Shown piece after piece: positions 33,615 to 41,007 of a DNA stretch of 64,000 bases. Below the pieces are notes generated by a model, which had not been told where the DNA came from, searched no databases, and worked only from the letters and a program-made list of their open reading frames with translations. Position 1 is the first letter of the stretch. Each line of letters begins with the position of its first letter. This DNA is from Comamonadaceae bacterium (GTDB taxonomy: Bacteria; Pseudomonadota; Gammaproteobacteria; Burkholderiales; Burkholderiaceae_C). The position numbers were made by a program, and so were the translations under genes. The stretch lies in NCBI GenBank assembly GCA_947478725.1, contig CANJWZ010000001.1, positions 220,630 to 284,629 on the forward strand. Reading direction: 5' to 3'.

Positions 33615-34280
33615 TCATGGGGCTGTTGCGCTTCGGTAGCGGGTAAGAATGCTGGCGAACCCGGTATTGGCACGATGGACAGAACTGGGCGTTTTTAAAA
33701 ACCGGGCTTCATAGTGCAGCGCCAGGATCAGGCCATGAATTTCAAACGCGATCTGGTGCTCATCGGCGTCTGGCGCCAGGTGCCCGGCCTCCTTGGCCTG
33801 CACCACCGCGCGGTGCATGGCAGCCAGCCAGGACTGCACAGAGCCGACCAGCGCGTCGCGCACCGGACCGGGCCGGTCGTCAAACTCGACCGCGCCGCTG
33901 ATGTACAGGCAACCTGAATCAAGCTCGACCGAGGTGCGGTTCATCCAGTTTTGAAACAGTGCCTTCAGGCGTGGCAGGCCTTTGGGCTTTTCCAGTGCGG
34001 GGTAAAACACTTCTTCTTCAAAGCGGGCGTGGTACTCGCGAATCACCGAGATTTGCAGCTCTTCGCGGGAGCCAAAATGCGCAAACACGCCCGACTTGCT
34101 CATGCGCATGACCTCAGCCAACGCACCGATGCTCAGGCCTTCCAGGCCGATCTGCGTGGCCAGACCCAATGCCGCATCCACGATGGCTGATTTGGTCTGC
34201 TGGCCCTTGTGGATGACGGAGCCACCTGCTTGGGACGATGCAGGGCGAGCGACTTTGACAGGGAGTTCAACGACGGCCAT
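33615..34280 (-). CDS. TetR/AcrR-family regulator of the beta-oxidation operon
   Basis: A 221-residue repressor with a TetR HTH at ~30–75 (SAIVDAALGLATQIGLEGLS, then IGALAEVMRMSKSGVFAHFG) and a helical ligand domain. YISGAVEFDDRPGPVRDAL matches a group that senses acyl-CoAs in Betaproteobacteria. It is first in the beta-oxidation operon, 36 bp before the acyl-CoA dehydrogenase. The palindrome 29–40 bp upstream of ATG 34280 suggests it represses its own operon until acyl-CoA binds; ligand identity is inferred. Confidence 0.87.
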   Translation of the reverse strand: MAVVELPVKVARPASSQAGGSVIHKGQQTKSAIVDAALGLATQIGLEGLSIGALAEVMRMSKSGVFAHFGSREELQISVIREYHARFEEEVFYPALEKPKGLPRLKALFQNWMNRTSVELDSGCLYISGAVEFDDRPGPVRDALVGSVQSWLAAMHRAVVQAKEAGHLAPDADEHQIAFEIHGLILALHYEARFLKTPSSVHRANTGFASILTRYRSATAP

Positions 34281-34308
34281 GGTGTGCAAATGGGTTGAAA
34301 AATAAAAC

Positions 34309-34320
34309 GAACGGTCGTTC
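34309..34320. promoter_or_regulatory. TetR-type operator GAACG-GT-CGTTC
   Basis: A 5-bp perfect inverted repeat with a 2-bp centre, inside AAACGAACGGTCGTTCTATT. GAACG..CGTTC palindromes are typical of FadR/PsrA-like TetR regulators of fatty-acid genes. It lies just upstream of the TetR start codon. Confidence 0.75.
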
Positions 34321-34400
34321 TATTTTGCAGCAAATTGCGCCCACGCGTACAAAACCAACTTGTTTTTGGGGGAAATACCGCTTTATCGACGCGGCTGCCA

Positions 34401-34432
34401 AAGCAAATCAAGGCTGAACCCTTGATTTGCTT
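34401..34432 (-). terminator. Terminator-like hairpin after the FAH gene
   Basis: AAGCAAATCAAGG pairs with CCTTGATTTGCTT (13 bp) around CTGAAC. It lies 20 bp beyond the FAH stop codon on the minus strand. The T-run is short (TTT), so it may be a weak or Rho-assisted end. It separates the sugar-acid operon from the TetR promoter. Confidence 0.65.
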
Positions 34433-34452
34433 CTGATGCGAACTTCAGCCTT

Positions 34453-35304
34453 TTAAAGCTTGAAGGGAACCACCAACTGTCGCTGCTCACCCAGGCCTTC
34501 GATGCCCAAGGTCATGACATCGCCCTTGCGCAGGAACACCGCGTTGGGCTTGGCGCCCATGCCTACGCCGGGAGGCGTGCCGGTACAGATCACGTCGCCG
34601 GGCATCAGCGTGAAAAACTGGCTGCAATAGCTGACGATTTTGGCGGCACTGAAGATCATGGTCTTGGTGTTGCCGGTCTGGCGGCGTGTGCCGTTCACGT
34701 CCAGCCACATGTCGAGTTTCTGCGGATTGGTGATCTCATCCGTCGTCACCAGCCAGGGGCCGATCGGGCCAAAGGTGTCGCAACCCTTGCCCTTGTCCCA
34801 CTGCGGGCCACGCTCGATCTGGAACTCGCGCTCGCTCACGTCGTTGCACAGGGTGTAGCCGGCAACGTAGGTCAGTGCGTCTTTTTGCGACACATAGCGC
34901 GCGCGCGCGCCAATCACAATGCCCAGTTCAATCTCCCAGTCACCCTTGACCGAGCCCTTGGGCAGCATCACGTCGTCGTTCGGCCCCTGGATGCAGCTGT
35001 TGGCCTTCATGAAAATGATCGGCTCTTTGGGGATCGGCATGCCGGCCTCGGCAGCGTGGTCTCGGTAGTTCAAACCGATGGCGACATACTTGCCGACATC
35101 GGCCACCGGGCAGCCCATGCGCGGCGAGCCTTTGACCAGCGGCAGCTTGCCGGTTTTGAGTTTGCGCAGCTTGGCCAGCGTCGCTTCGCCCAGCTGGTCG
35201 CCACTGAAATCCTTGACGACGGCGCTCAGGTCACGCAGCTTGCCTTCAGCATCTATCAGGCCTGGCTTTTCTTTGCCGGGCTTGCCATAACGAACGAGTT
35301 TCAT
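34453..35304 (-). CDS. Fumarylacetoacetate hydrolase family protein (2,4-diketo-3-deoxyfuconate hydrolase candidate)
   Basis: The 283-residue FAH-fold enzyme cleaves C–C bonds of diketo acids. Metal and catalytic segments: VAIGLNYRDHAAEAGMPIPK, GDWEIELGIVIG (two Glu), CNDVSEREFQ (Asp/Glu) and GDVICTGTPPGVGMGAKP. The N-terminal ~65-residue domain (MKLVRYGKPGKEKPGLIDAE) fits the L-fucose/L-rhamnose pathway members (LRA6 type). The neighbouring SDR resembles 2-keto-3-deoxy-L-fuconate dehydrogenase, whose product is this enzyme's expected substrate. It is the last gene of the leftward arm. Confidence 0.85.
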   Translation of the reverse strand: MKLVRYGKPGKEKPGLIDAEGKLRDLSAVVKDFSGDQLGEATLAKLRKLKTGKLPLVKGSPRMGCPVADVGKYVAIGLNYRDHAAEAGMPIPKEPIIFMKANSCIQGPNDDVMLPKGSVKGDWEIELGIVIGARARYVSQKDALTYVAGYTLCNDVSEREFQIERGPQWDKGKGCDTFGPIGPWLVTTDEITNPQKLDMWLDVNGTRRQTGNTKTMIFSAAKIVSYCSQFFTLMPGDVICTGTPPGVGMGAKPNAVFLRKGDVMTLGIEGLGEQRQLVVPFKL

Positions 35305-35336
35305 GAAGCTTCCTTTTTTTATTCAGGTGGTAAAAA

Positions 35337-36083
35337 TCAATAAGTAGCGCGGCCGCCGGACAGGTCAAACACGGCCCCTGTAGAGAACGAACACTCTTCA
35401 GTGCACAGCCAAGCCACCATCGCGGCAATTTCTTCAGGCTCGCCAAAACGGCCCATAGGAATCTTGGAGAGCATAAACGCAATATGCGCTTCGCTCATCT
35501 GGTCGAAGATGGCGGTTTTCACAGCGGCCGGTGTGACGCAATTTACCCGTACCCCGGTATCCGCCAGTTCTTTGCCCAGTGATTTGGTCAAGGCGATCAC
35601 CCCTGCTTTGCTGGCGCTGTAAGCACTGGCGTTGGGGTTGCCCTCTTTGCCTGCGACCGACGCGATGTTGACGATACGGCCGTAGTTTTGCGCACGCATC
35701 AGCGGCACAACTTCACGGCAGCAATAAAACACGCCATTCAAGTTGACCTGCATGACTTGCTGCCATGCCTCTGCCGGGTAGTCCCACAGTTTCGCATTCG
35801 GGCCGGTGATGCCCGCGCAATTGACCAACGCATCGATGGCCGGATGCAGCGTGGCCGTGTGCGCTGCCGCACGGGCCACGCTGGCCGGGTCAGCCACATC
35901 GACCACCACGGCGGATACACCGGCACCCAATTGCTGCCTTGCATGTTCAAGCGCAACAGCATTCACATCCCATAGCGTGACCACAGCCTGCGACGCCAGC
36001 ATGCGCCGGGCAATCGCAAAACCAAGACCCGTTGCACCGCCAGTGATGACAGCATGCCGACCTGCCAGATCCAGCCGGTTCAT
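35337..36083 (-). CDS. Short-chain dehydrogenase/reductase (sugar or sugar-acid dehydrogenase candidate)
   Basis: A 248-residue classical SDR: HAVITGGATGLGFAIARRML, LVNCAGITGPN, catalytic Ser in IVNIASVAGKEGNPNA, YSASK (Tyr/Lys) and the closing STGAVFDLSGGRATY. The aspartate after strand 2 (TLWDVNAVAL) suggests NAD. It overlaps the start of the second SDR's end by four bases (ATGA). Together with the FAH and the second SDR it is part of a fucose-like non-phosphorylative pathway; this one may act on the sugar itself or on a different epimer. Confidence 0.85.
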   Translation of the reverse strand: MNRLDLAGRHAVITGGATGLGFAIARRMLASQAVVTLWDVNAVALEHARQQLGAGVSAVVVDVADPASVARAAAHTATLHPAIDALVNCAGITGPNAKLWDYPAEAWQQVMQVNLNGVFYCCREVVPLMRAQNYGRIVNIASVAGKEGNPNASAYSASKAGVIALTKSLGKELADTGVRVNCVTPAAVKTAIFDQMSEAHIAFMLSKIPMGRFGEPEEIAAMVAWLCTEECSFSTGAVFDLSGGRATY

Positions 36084-36811
36084 ATGGTCATACCGCCGTC
36101 AATGCCATACGACTGGCCGGTGACAAAGGCAGACTCGTCGCTGGCCAAAAAAACAATCAGTGGTGCAATCTCATGGGCCTGCGCCAGCCTGCCCATGGGC
36201 TGGCGGGCGATGAAGTTTTTGCGTGCCTCGACCGGGTCTTCGTACACATTGATGCGGTCGGTCAGCGACGGCGTGTCGACCGTGCCGGGGCAAATGGCAT
36301 TGCAGCGCACGCCTTGCATGACGAAATCTGCAGCCACGCTTTTGGTCAAGCCAATCACCGCCGCCTTGGACGCGCCATAGACAAACCGGTTGGGGAGCCC
36401 CTTGATGCTGACCACGCTGGCCATGTTGATGATGCTGCCTTTTTGACGGGCCAACATATGAGGCAACGCGGCTTGGATGGTCCAGAACTGGGAACGCACG
36501 TTCAAATCGAATGCAAAGTCCCACTGCTCGTCGGTGGCATCGAGTGCCGTGCCTGCATGCACAAAGCCGGCGCAGTTGAACAGCACGTCAATGGCGGGCA
36601 TGGCGCCAATGCGTTTTTGAATCGCGGATTTGTCCATCACGTCGAGCACCGCCGTATGAATGTTTGGCGCGCCGGCATAACTGGCCAGCAGCTTTTCATT
36701 CACGTCGGTCGCCCACACGATCGCGCCTTCTGCCGCCAACGCCAGCGCGCTGGCTTTTCCAATGCCTTGGCCGGCCGCGGTAACGAGCGCGGTCTTTCCT
36801 GTCAGTCGCAT
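36080..36811 (-). CDS. SDR resembling 2-keto-3-deoxy-L-fuconate dehydrogenase (DHRS6-like)
   Basis: This 243-residue SDR follows the DHRS6/BDH2 and bacterial KDF dehydrogenase pattern closely: LTGKTALVTAAGQGIGKASA, VLFNCAGFVHAGTALDATDE, QWDFAFDLNVRSQF, YGASKAAVIGLTKSVAADFV and RCNAICPGTVDTPSLTDRI. Such enzymes oxidise the 4-hydroxyl of 2-keto-3-deoxy sugar acids with NAD, giving the diketo acid used by the FAH enzyme. ATG 36811 was chosen (MRLTGKTALV). It is first in the leftward arm, facing the FadR-type regulator across the TGGTC-T-GACCA operator. Confidence 0.88.
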   Translation of the reverse strand: MRLTGKTALVTAAGQGIGKASALALAAEGAIVWATDVNEKLLASYAGAPNIHTAVLDVMDKSAIQKRIGAMPAIDVLFNCAGFVHAGTALDATDEQWDFAFDLNVRSQFWTIQAALPHMLARQKGSIINMASVVSIKGLPNRFVYGASKAAVIGLTKSVAADFVMQGVRCNAICPGTVDTPSLTDRINVYEDPVEARKNFIARQPMGRLAQAHEIAPLIVFLASDESAFVTGQSYGIDGGMTI

Positions 36812-36878
36812 AGTGAGTCCTTCAAATTGTCGAGGGTTTTGCCGGATGTTGGCCAAAAGGTTTTGTGTGATTATGAAT

Positions 36879-36889
36879 TGGTCTGACCA
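36879..36889. promoter_or_regulatory. FadR/GntR-type operator TGGTC-T-GACCA
   Basis: A perfect 5-bp inverted repeat with one central base inside GAATTGGTCTGACCACTTGT, matching the TGGTNNNACCA consensus of FadR-subfamily GntR regulators. It lies between the divergent SDR and regulator genes, so one site can control both arms. Confidence 0.8.
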
Positions 36890-36929
36890 CTTGTCCAGTT
36901 CTGGCTAACCCTTAACCATCGATCTCAAC

Positions 36930-37730
36930 GTGCCTTTGCAACCGCTTGAACCCAAACGCCTCTATCGGCACATCGCTGAGCAATTGCGTGGGCTGATGGA
37001 GGCCGGGGAATTTGCCATTGGTCAGCGCCTGCCCGCCGAGCGCGACCTGGCCGTGCAGATGGGCGTGAGCCGCCCCTCCGTGCGCGAGGCCCTGATTGCG
37101 CTTGAGGTAGAAGGCTGGGTGGAGGTACGCAGCGGTTCAGGTGTGTACGTCCAGAGAAACACGCCGCCAGTTGCTGACGCGAAAGCTACTTATGACGAAT
37201 GGGGACCGCTCGAGCTCATCATGGCGCGCGGCCTGATCGAGGGCGAGGCGGCAGCCATGGCCGCCCAGCAAGCAAACCAAGAACAAATTGACCGCATCGC
37301 TGACGCGCTGGCACAAATGAAACTTGCCTTGAAAGAGGACAAAGACCCGCTGGTGGGCGATGAGCTATTTCACCGGGCGATTGCACAGGCCTGCGGTAAT
37401 GAAGTGCTGGCCGATACCGTCAGCCGCTACTGGCAAGCACGCCGAAGCCCTCTGTACCTGCGCCTGGCCGACTACTTTGAACGGCCTGCATCCTGGCGGG
37501 CGGTGATGTCTGAACACAGCGCCGTGCTGAACGCGATTAAAAACCGCAAGCCGAACGCCGCACGCGAGGCGATGCAAAACCACATGTCCAAAGCCCTGAC
37601 GCGCTTTTCGGCGAGCTGGAAGCTGGCCAACCCGCCCGCGCCTTGCGCCGTCAAAGTTTCAGTCGCCCCTTCAAAAGTAAGTTCAAAACCAACCAGGAGA
37701 CATCATGAAAAGCAAATCGTCAAAGTTTAA
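36930..37730 (+). CDS. FadR-subfamily GntR regulator of the sugar-acid locus
   Basis: A 266-residue regulator with a winged helix (RLPAERDLAVQMGVSRPSVR, then EALIALEVEGWVEVRSGSGV) and an FCD domain (~95–230) with LFHRAIAQACGN. It starts at a GTG (36930). It should repress the divergent operons until a pathway intermediate binds. The C-terminus has a ~25-residue basic, low-complexity tail (SKPTRRHHEKQIVKV). The last 26 bases overlap the dctP start in another frame, so dctP translation is tied to the regulator message. Confidence 0.88.
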   Translation: MPLQPLEPKRLYRHIAEQLRGLMEAGEFAIGQRLPAERDLAVQMGVSRPSVREALIALEVEGWVEVRSGSGVYVQRNTPPVADAKATYDEWGPLELIMARGLIEGEAAAMAAQQANQEQIDRIADALAQMKLALKEDKDPLVGDELFHRAIAQACGNEVLADTVSRYWQARRSPLYLRLADYFERPASWRAVMSEHSAVLNAIKNRKPNAAREAMQNHMSKALTRFSASWKLANPPAPCAVKVSVAPSKVSSKPTRRHHEKQIVKV

Positions 37731-38706
37731 CGCTACTATTAAATTCATAGCTGCTTGCGCCCTGATAACAGGGTCTACAGGCCAATTCAGTATTGCCAAT
37801 GCGCAAACCAAGCTGAAATGGGCACACGTGTACGAAACCAGCGAGCCCTACCACAAGTGGTCGGTTTGGGCGGGCGAAGAGTTTAAAAAGCGCACCAACG
37901 GCAAATTTGAAATCCAGGTCTTTCCTGCCTCCAGCCTGGGCAAAGAAAGCGACATCAACCAGGGCTTGCAATTGGGCACTGTCGATATTATTTTGACGGG
38001 TGCATCGTTTGCGTCCAATTCATTCCCGCGGCTGGGCGTGAGCTACTACCCGTTTACTTTTCGGGATGCTGATCACGTCATCAAATACGGCAAAAGCGAT
38101 GTCTTCAAAGAGCTCACCGACGGCTACAAGAAAGCCACCGGCAACACCGTCACGGCACTGACCTACTACGGCGCACGCCATGCCACCAGCAACAAGCTGT
38201 TTAAAAACTGCGACGAAATGAAGGGCATCAAAATGCGGGTGCCTGATTCACCGGTTTACACCGCCTTGCCGCGTGCCTGCGGTGCCAACCCCACGCCCAT
38301 TGCCTTTGCCGAGGTCTACCTGGCGCTGCAAAACGGCACGGTCGATGCGCAAGAAAATCCGCTGCCCACCATCGAGGCCAAAAAGTTTTTTGAGGTACAG
38401 AAAAACATTATTTTGACCGGCCATATCTCAGACGCGCTGCTCACCGTCATATCGCCCAGCACCATGGGTAAGATGAACGCAGCAGAGCAAAAACTGCTGG
38501 CAGACATCACGCAGGAAGCGGCTGTCAGCGCGACAAACGAGATTCGCAAACGCGAAGGCGAGCTGGTCGATGAGTTCAAGAAAAAAGGAATCAACGTGGT
38601 GACGGTTGACCGCAATGACTTTCAGCAACGGGTGCTCAAGGCCATTACTTTTGAGTCCATGAAGATGGACAAAAAGGACTGGGATCGTATTGTGATGATC
38701 AAGTAA
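37705..38706 (+). CDS. dctP: TRAP transporter substrate-binding protein DctP
   Basis: The 333-residue periplasmic receptor has a signal peptide (hydrophobic core IKFIAACALITGSTG, cleavage near ANAQ/TKLKW) and the DctP fold: KRTNGKFEIQVFPASSLGKE, GTVDIILTGASFASNSFPRL, MRVPDSPVYTALPRACGANP (carboxylate-binding arginine) and EVYLALQNGTVDAQENPLP. AGGAGA precedes ATG 37705. It would bind a sugar acid for the DctQ/DctM channel next to it. Part of the signal peptide is encoded by a dispersed repeat copy. Confidence 0.92.
   Translation: MKSKSSKFNATIKFIAACALITGSTGQFSIANAQTKLKWAHVYETSEPYHKWSVWAGEEFKKRTNGKFEIQVFPASSLGKESDINQGLQLGTVDIILTGASFASNSFPRLGVSYYPFTFRDADHVIKYGKSDVFKELTDGYKKATGNTVTALTYYGARHATSNKLFKNCDEMKGIKMRVPDSPVYTALPRACGANPTPIAFAEVYLALQNGTVDAQENPLPTIEAKKFFEVQKNIILTGHISDALLTVISPSTMGKMNAAEQKLLADITQEAAVSATNEIRKREGELVDEFKKKGINVVTVDRNDFQQRVLKAITFESMKMDKKDWDRIVMIK
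37732..37790 (+). repeat. Dispersed two-hairpin repeat, copy 9 (in the dctP signal-peptide coding region)
   Basis: GCTACTATTAAATTCATAGC then TGCTTGCGCC and AGGGTCTACAGGCCAATTC. It is read in the same frame as copy 1 (FIAACA) and supplies the hydrophobic core of the dctP signal peptide. Confidence 0.65.
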
Positions 38707-38715
38707 GCCTGCAGC

Positions 38716-39285
38716 ATGTCCATCATTGACGACATGGCCCCAGTGATGGGGCCGGACGGGCAGTTCCACGCGCAGGATGAGGCTGTGGACTTGTCCGGCA
38801 CCTCCTTGGAGGCCTGGGTCGCACTGGGCTTTTTCTGGCTTTTGGGCATCACGGTTTTTTACCAGTTTTTTACCCGCTACGCGCTCAATAACTCCGCCTC
38901 CTGGACCGAAGAAATTGCCCGTTATTTGTTGATTGCAACGGTGTTTACTGGAGCGACGATTGGGGTGATTAAAAACAACCACATCCAGGTTGATTTTTTC
39001 TACCGCTTCATGCCCAAAAAGCTGGCCCGGGTGAGCGCCAGCCTGGTGGACGTGATGCGGATTGGCTTTTTTGCAGCCGCTACCGTGCTGTGCGGGTTGA
39101 TGATGCTCAAGCTGGGCAGCACATCCCGCATGACCATGGTGGACTTGCCGATGAACTGGGTCTACGGCGTGTGTTTGCTGGCGTTTGCCGCCATGGCGTG
39201 CCGCTCAGTTCAGGTCGCGTTGCTGCACAGGAGGCGGGGCTACACGGTGCTGGAACAGCCTGAATCGACCATGCAAGATCGCTAG
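38716..39285 (+). CDS. dctQ: TRAP transporter small permease DctQ
   Basis: The 189-residue membrane protein has four predicted helices (~35–55, 70–90, 110–130, 145–165). FFTRYALNNSASWTEEIARY is the conserved DctQ loop between helices 1 and 2. A 30-residue acidic N-terminus precedes helix 1. It lies nine bases after dctP and 14 before dctM and joins DctM in the membrane complex that uses the sodium gradient. Confidence 0.9.
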   Translation: MSIIDDMAPVMGPDGQFHAQDEAVDLSGTSLEAWVALGFFWLLGITVFYQFFTRYALNNSASWTEEIARYLLIATVFTGATIGVIKNNHIQVDFFYRFMPKKLARVSASLVDVMRIGFFAAATVLCGLMMLKLGSTSRMTMVDLPMNWVYGVCLLAFAAMACRSVQVALLHRRRGYTVLEQPESTMQDR

Positions 39286-39299
39286 AAACAAACATTGAC

Positions 39300-40694
39300 A
39301 TGCTGAAAATTATCTTTTTGATCTTGATGAGTGGCGGTATCCCGGTCGCCGTTGCCATGGCGGGCTCGGCGCTGATCTACATCTGGTGGACGGGCGGGCT
39401 ACCGGCTTTTGTGGTGATTCACCGCATGGTGTCGGGCATCGACAGCTTTCCGCTGCTCGCTGTGCCGTTTTTCATTCTGGCTGGCAATTTGATGAATAAC
39501 GCCGGCATCACCAACCGCATTTACAACTACGCTTTGGCACTCGTCGGCTGGATGAAGGGCGGCTTAGGCCATGTGAACGTGGTGGGCTCAGTGATTTTTG
39601 CAGGCATGAGCGGCACGGCCATTGCCGACGCAGCCGGGCTGGGCACGATTGAAATCAAGGCCATGAAAGACCATGGCTACAGCACCGAGTTTGCGGTCGG
39701 CGTCACCGCTGCATCAGCCACGCTGGGCCCCATCATTCCGCCGAGCTTGCCGTTTGTGATCTACGGCATGATGGCCAACGTCAGTGTCGGTTCACTGTTT
39801 TTGGCGGGCATTTTGCCGGGCGTGCTGATGGCTATTTTGATGATGGTGACAGTCGCCTACTTTGCCCATAAAAACGGCTGGGGCGCAGATGTCAAGTTTG
39901 AATGGCCCCGCGTTATCAAGGCGCTCACAGAAACACTGGTGGTGATCGCTTGGCCAGTCACGCTGTGGCTGCTGATTGTCAAAGGCGGGCTGCCTGCGCA
40001 AGTCACGGTGTTTGGCGGTTTGATCGTGCTGTTTGCGATGGACAAGCTGTTCAAGTTTCAAGCCGCCCTGCCCATCATGACACCGGTGCTGCTGATTGGC
40101 GGCATGACCACCGGCATTTTTACCCCGACGGAAGGCGCCATCGCCGCCTGCTTGTGGGCCATGGTGCTGGGCTTTGCCTGGTACCAAACATTGAATTTCA
40201 AGATGTTTGTGAAGGTCTGCCTGGACACGGTGGAGACTACCGCCACCGTCTTGTTTATCGTGGCTGCAGCGAGTATTTTTGGCTGGATGCTGACGGCCAC
40301 TGGCGTGACGGCAGCCATCAGCGAATGGGTGCTGGGCTTTACCCAGAACCCCTATGTGTTTTTGCTGCTGGCCAATTTGCTGATGCTGTTTGTGGGCTGC
40401 TTTTTAGAGCCGACCGCTGCCATCACGATTCTGGTGCCTATCCTGGTGCCAATTTGCCAGAAGCTGGGCATTGACCTGGTTCACTTTGGGCTGGTGATGG
40501 TGCTGAACCTCATGATTGGCCTGCTGCACCCGCCGATGGGGATGGTGCTGTTTGTGCTGGCTCGGGTGGCGAAACTGTCTGTTGAGCGAACGACGGTTGC
40601 GATATTGCCCTGGCTGGTTCCGCTGCTGGGCTCACTTGTGATCATTACTTACTTTCCTAAGTTGGTTCTGTGGCTTCCAAAGATGTTCTATTGA
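39300..40694 (+). CDS. dctM: TRAP transporter large permease DctM
   Basis: This 464-residue protein has about twelve membrane helices. Family signatures: VHRMVSGIDSFPLLAVPFFI, GMSGTAIADAAGLGTIEIKA, TLGPIIPPSLPFVIYGMM and a C-terminal FLEPTAAITILVPILVPICQ. It forms the transport channel with DctQ. The ATG at 39300 is supported by MLKIIFLILMSGGIPVAVAM. Two structured elements fill the gap between it and the dehydratase gene. Confidence 0.93.
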   Translation: MLKIIFLILMSGGIPVAVAMAGSALIYIWWTGGLPAFVVIHRMVSGIDSFPLLAVPFFILAGNLMNNAGITNRIYNYALALVGWMKGGLGHVNVVGSVIFAGMSGTAIADAAGLGTIEIKAMKDHGYSTEFAVGVTAASATLGPIIPPSLPFVIYGMMANVSVGSLFLAGILPGVLMAILMMVTVAYFAHKNGWGADVKFEWPRVIKALTETLVVIAWPVTLWLLIVKGGLPAQVTVFGGLIVLFAMDKLFKFQAALPIMTPVLLIGGMTTGIFTPTEGAIAACLWAMVLGFAWYQTLNFKMFVKVCLDTVETTATVLFIVAAASIFGWMLTATGVTAAISEWVLGFTQNPYVFLLLANLLMLFVGCFLEPTAAITILVPILVPICQKLGIDLVHFGLVMVLNLMIGLLHPPMGMVLFVLARVAKLSVERTTVAILPWLVPLLGSLVIITYFPKLVLWLPKMFY

Positions 40695-40708
40695 TGAGAC
40701 TTGGGCTG

Positions 40709-40811
40709 GATCATGCCGACACGGTACTTGGCTCCGCGGCTGTCCCCCGCGTCGCCTATGGCGACAGCTCCTCCTTGATGCCGCTGCGCCAAGCACCGCA
40801 TCGGCATGATC
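40709..40811 (-). repeat. Structured palindromic element A (103 nt)
   Basis: Outer arms 40709–40732 and 40788–40811 pair over 24 nt with three exceptions. Each is A·C on + and therefore G·U/G·T on the minus strand. The 55-nt core (40733–40787) has an inner stem GCGGC/GCCGC and a hairpin GTCGCC-TAT-GGCGAC, with TGTCCCCCGC and AGCTCCTCCTTGAT unpaired. Element B has the same core in inverted orientation. The strand that reads ATCAAGGAGGAGCT is taken as sense because the mismatches become wobble pairs there. The gap 40695–41007 holds no gene. Confidence 0.85.
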
Positions 40812-40860
40812 TTGTAAGCAGTGTGCAAGTTCGAGCCATGCAGATAGGCACTGCTAAACA

Positions 40861-40963
40861 GCCTGGGAGGCTGGGGTGAGTAGCGCAGCGAAATCAAGGA
40901 GGAGCTGCGGCCCTAGGCCGCGCGGGGGACATTCGCGGAGCTACTCACCCCAGCCTCACAGGC
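40861..40963 (+). repeat. Structured palindromic element B (103 nt, inverted relative to A)
   Basis: Arms 40861–40884 and 40940–40963 pair over 24 nt with one mismatch; their sequence is unrelated to the arms of A. The 55-nt core (40885–40939), reverse-complemented, aligns to that of A without gaps. The inner stem is GCGAA/TTCGC and the hairpin GCGGCC-TAG-GGCCGC. Unpaired segments are identical to those of A. It ends 44 bp before the dehydratase start and would be in that gene's leader or the dctM–dehydratase spacer. Confidence 0.85.
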
Positions 40964-41007
40964 CAGCACATAACCCACCCCTATCCTGAATTTAAAAACT
41001 CAACACC

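Noticed and set aside
40709..40963. Integron attC sites or insertion-sequence ends
   Set aside because: No GTTRRRY-type boxes, integrase or transposase gene were seen nearby; the pattern is better left unnamed.
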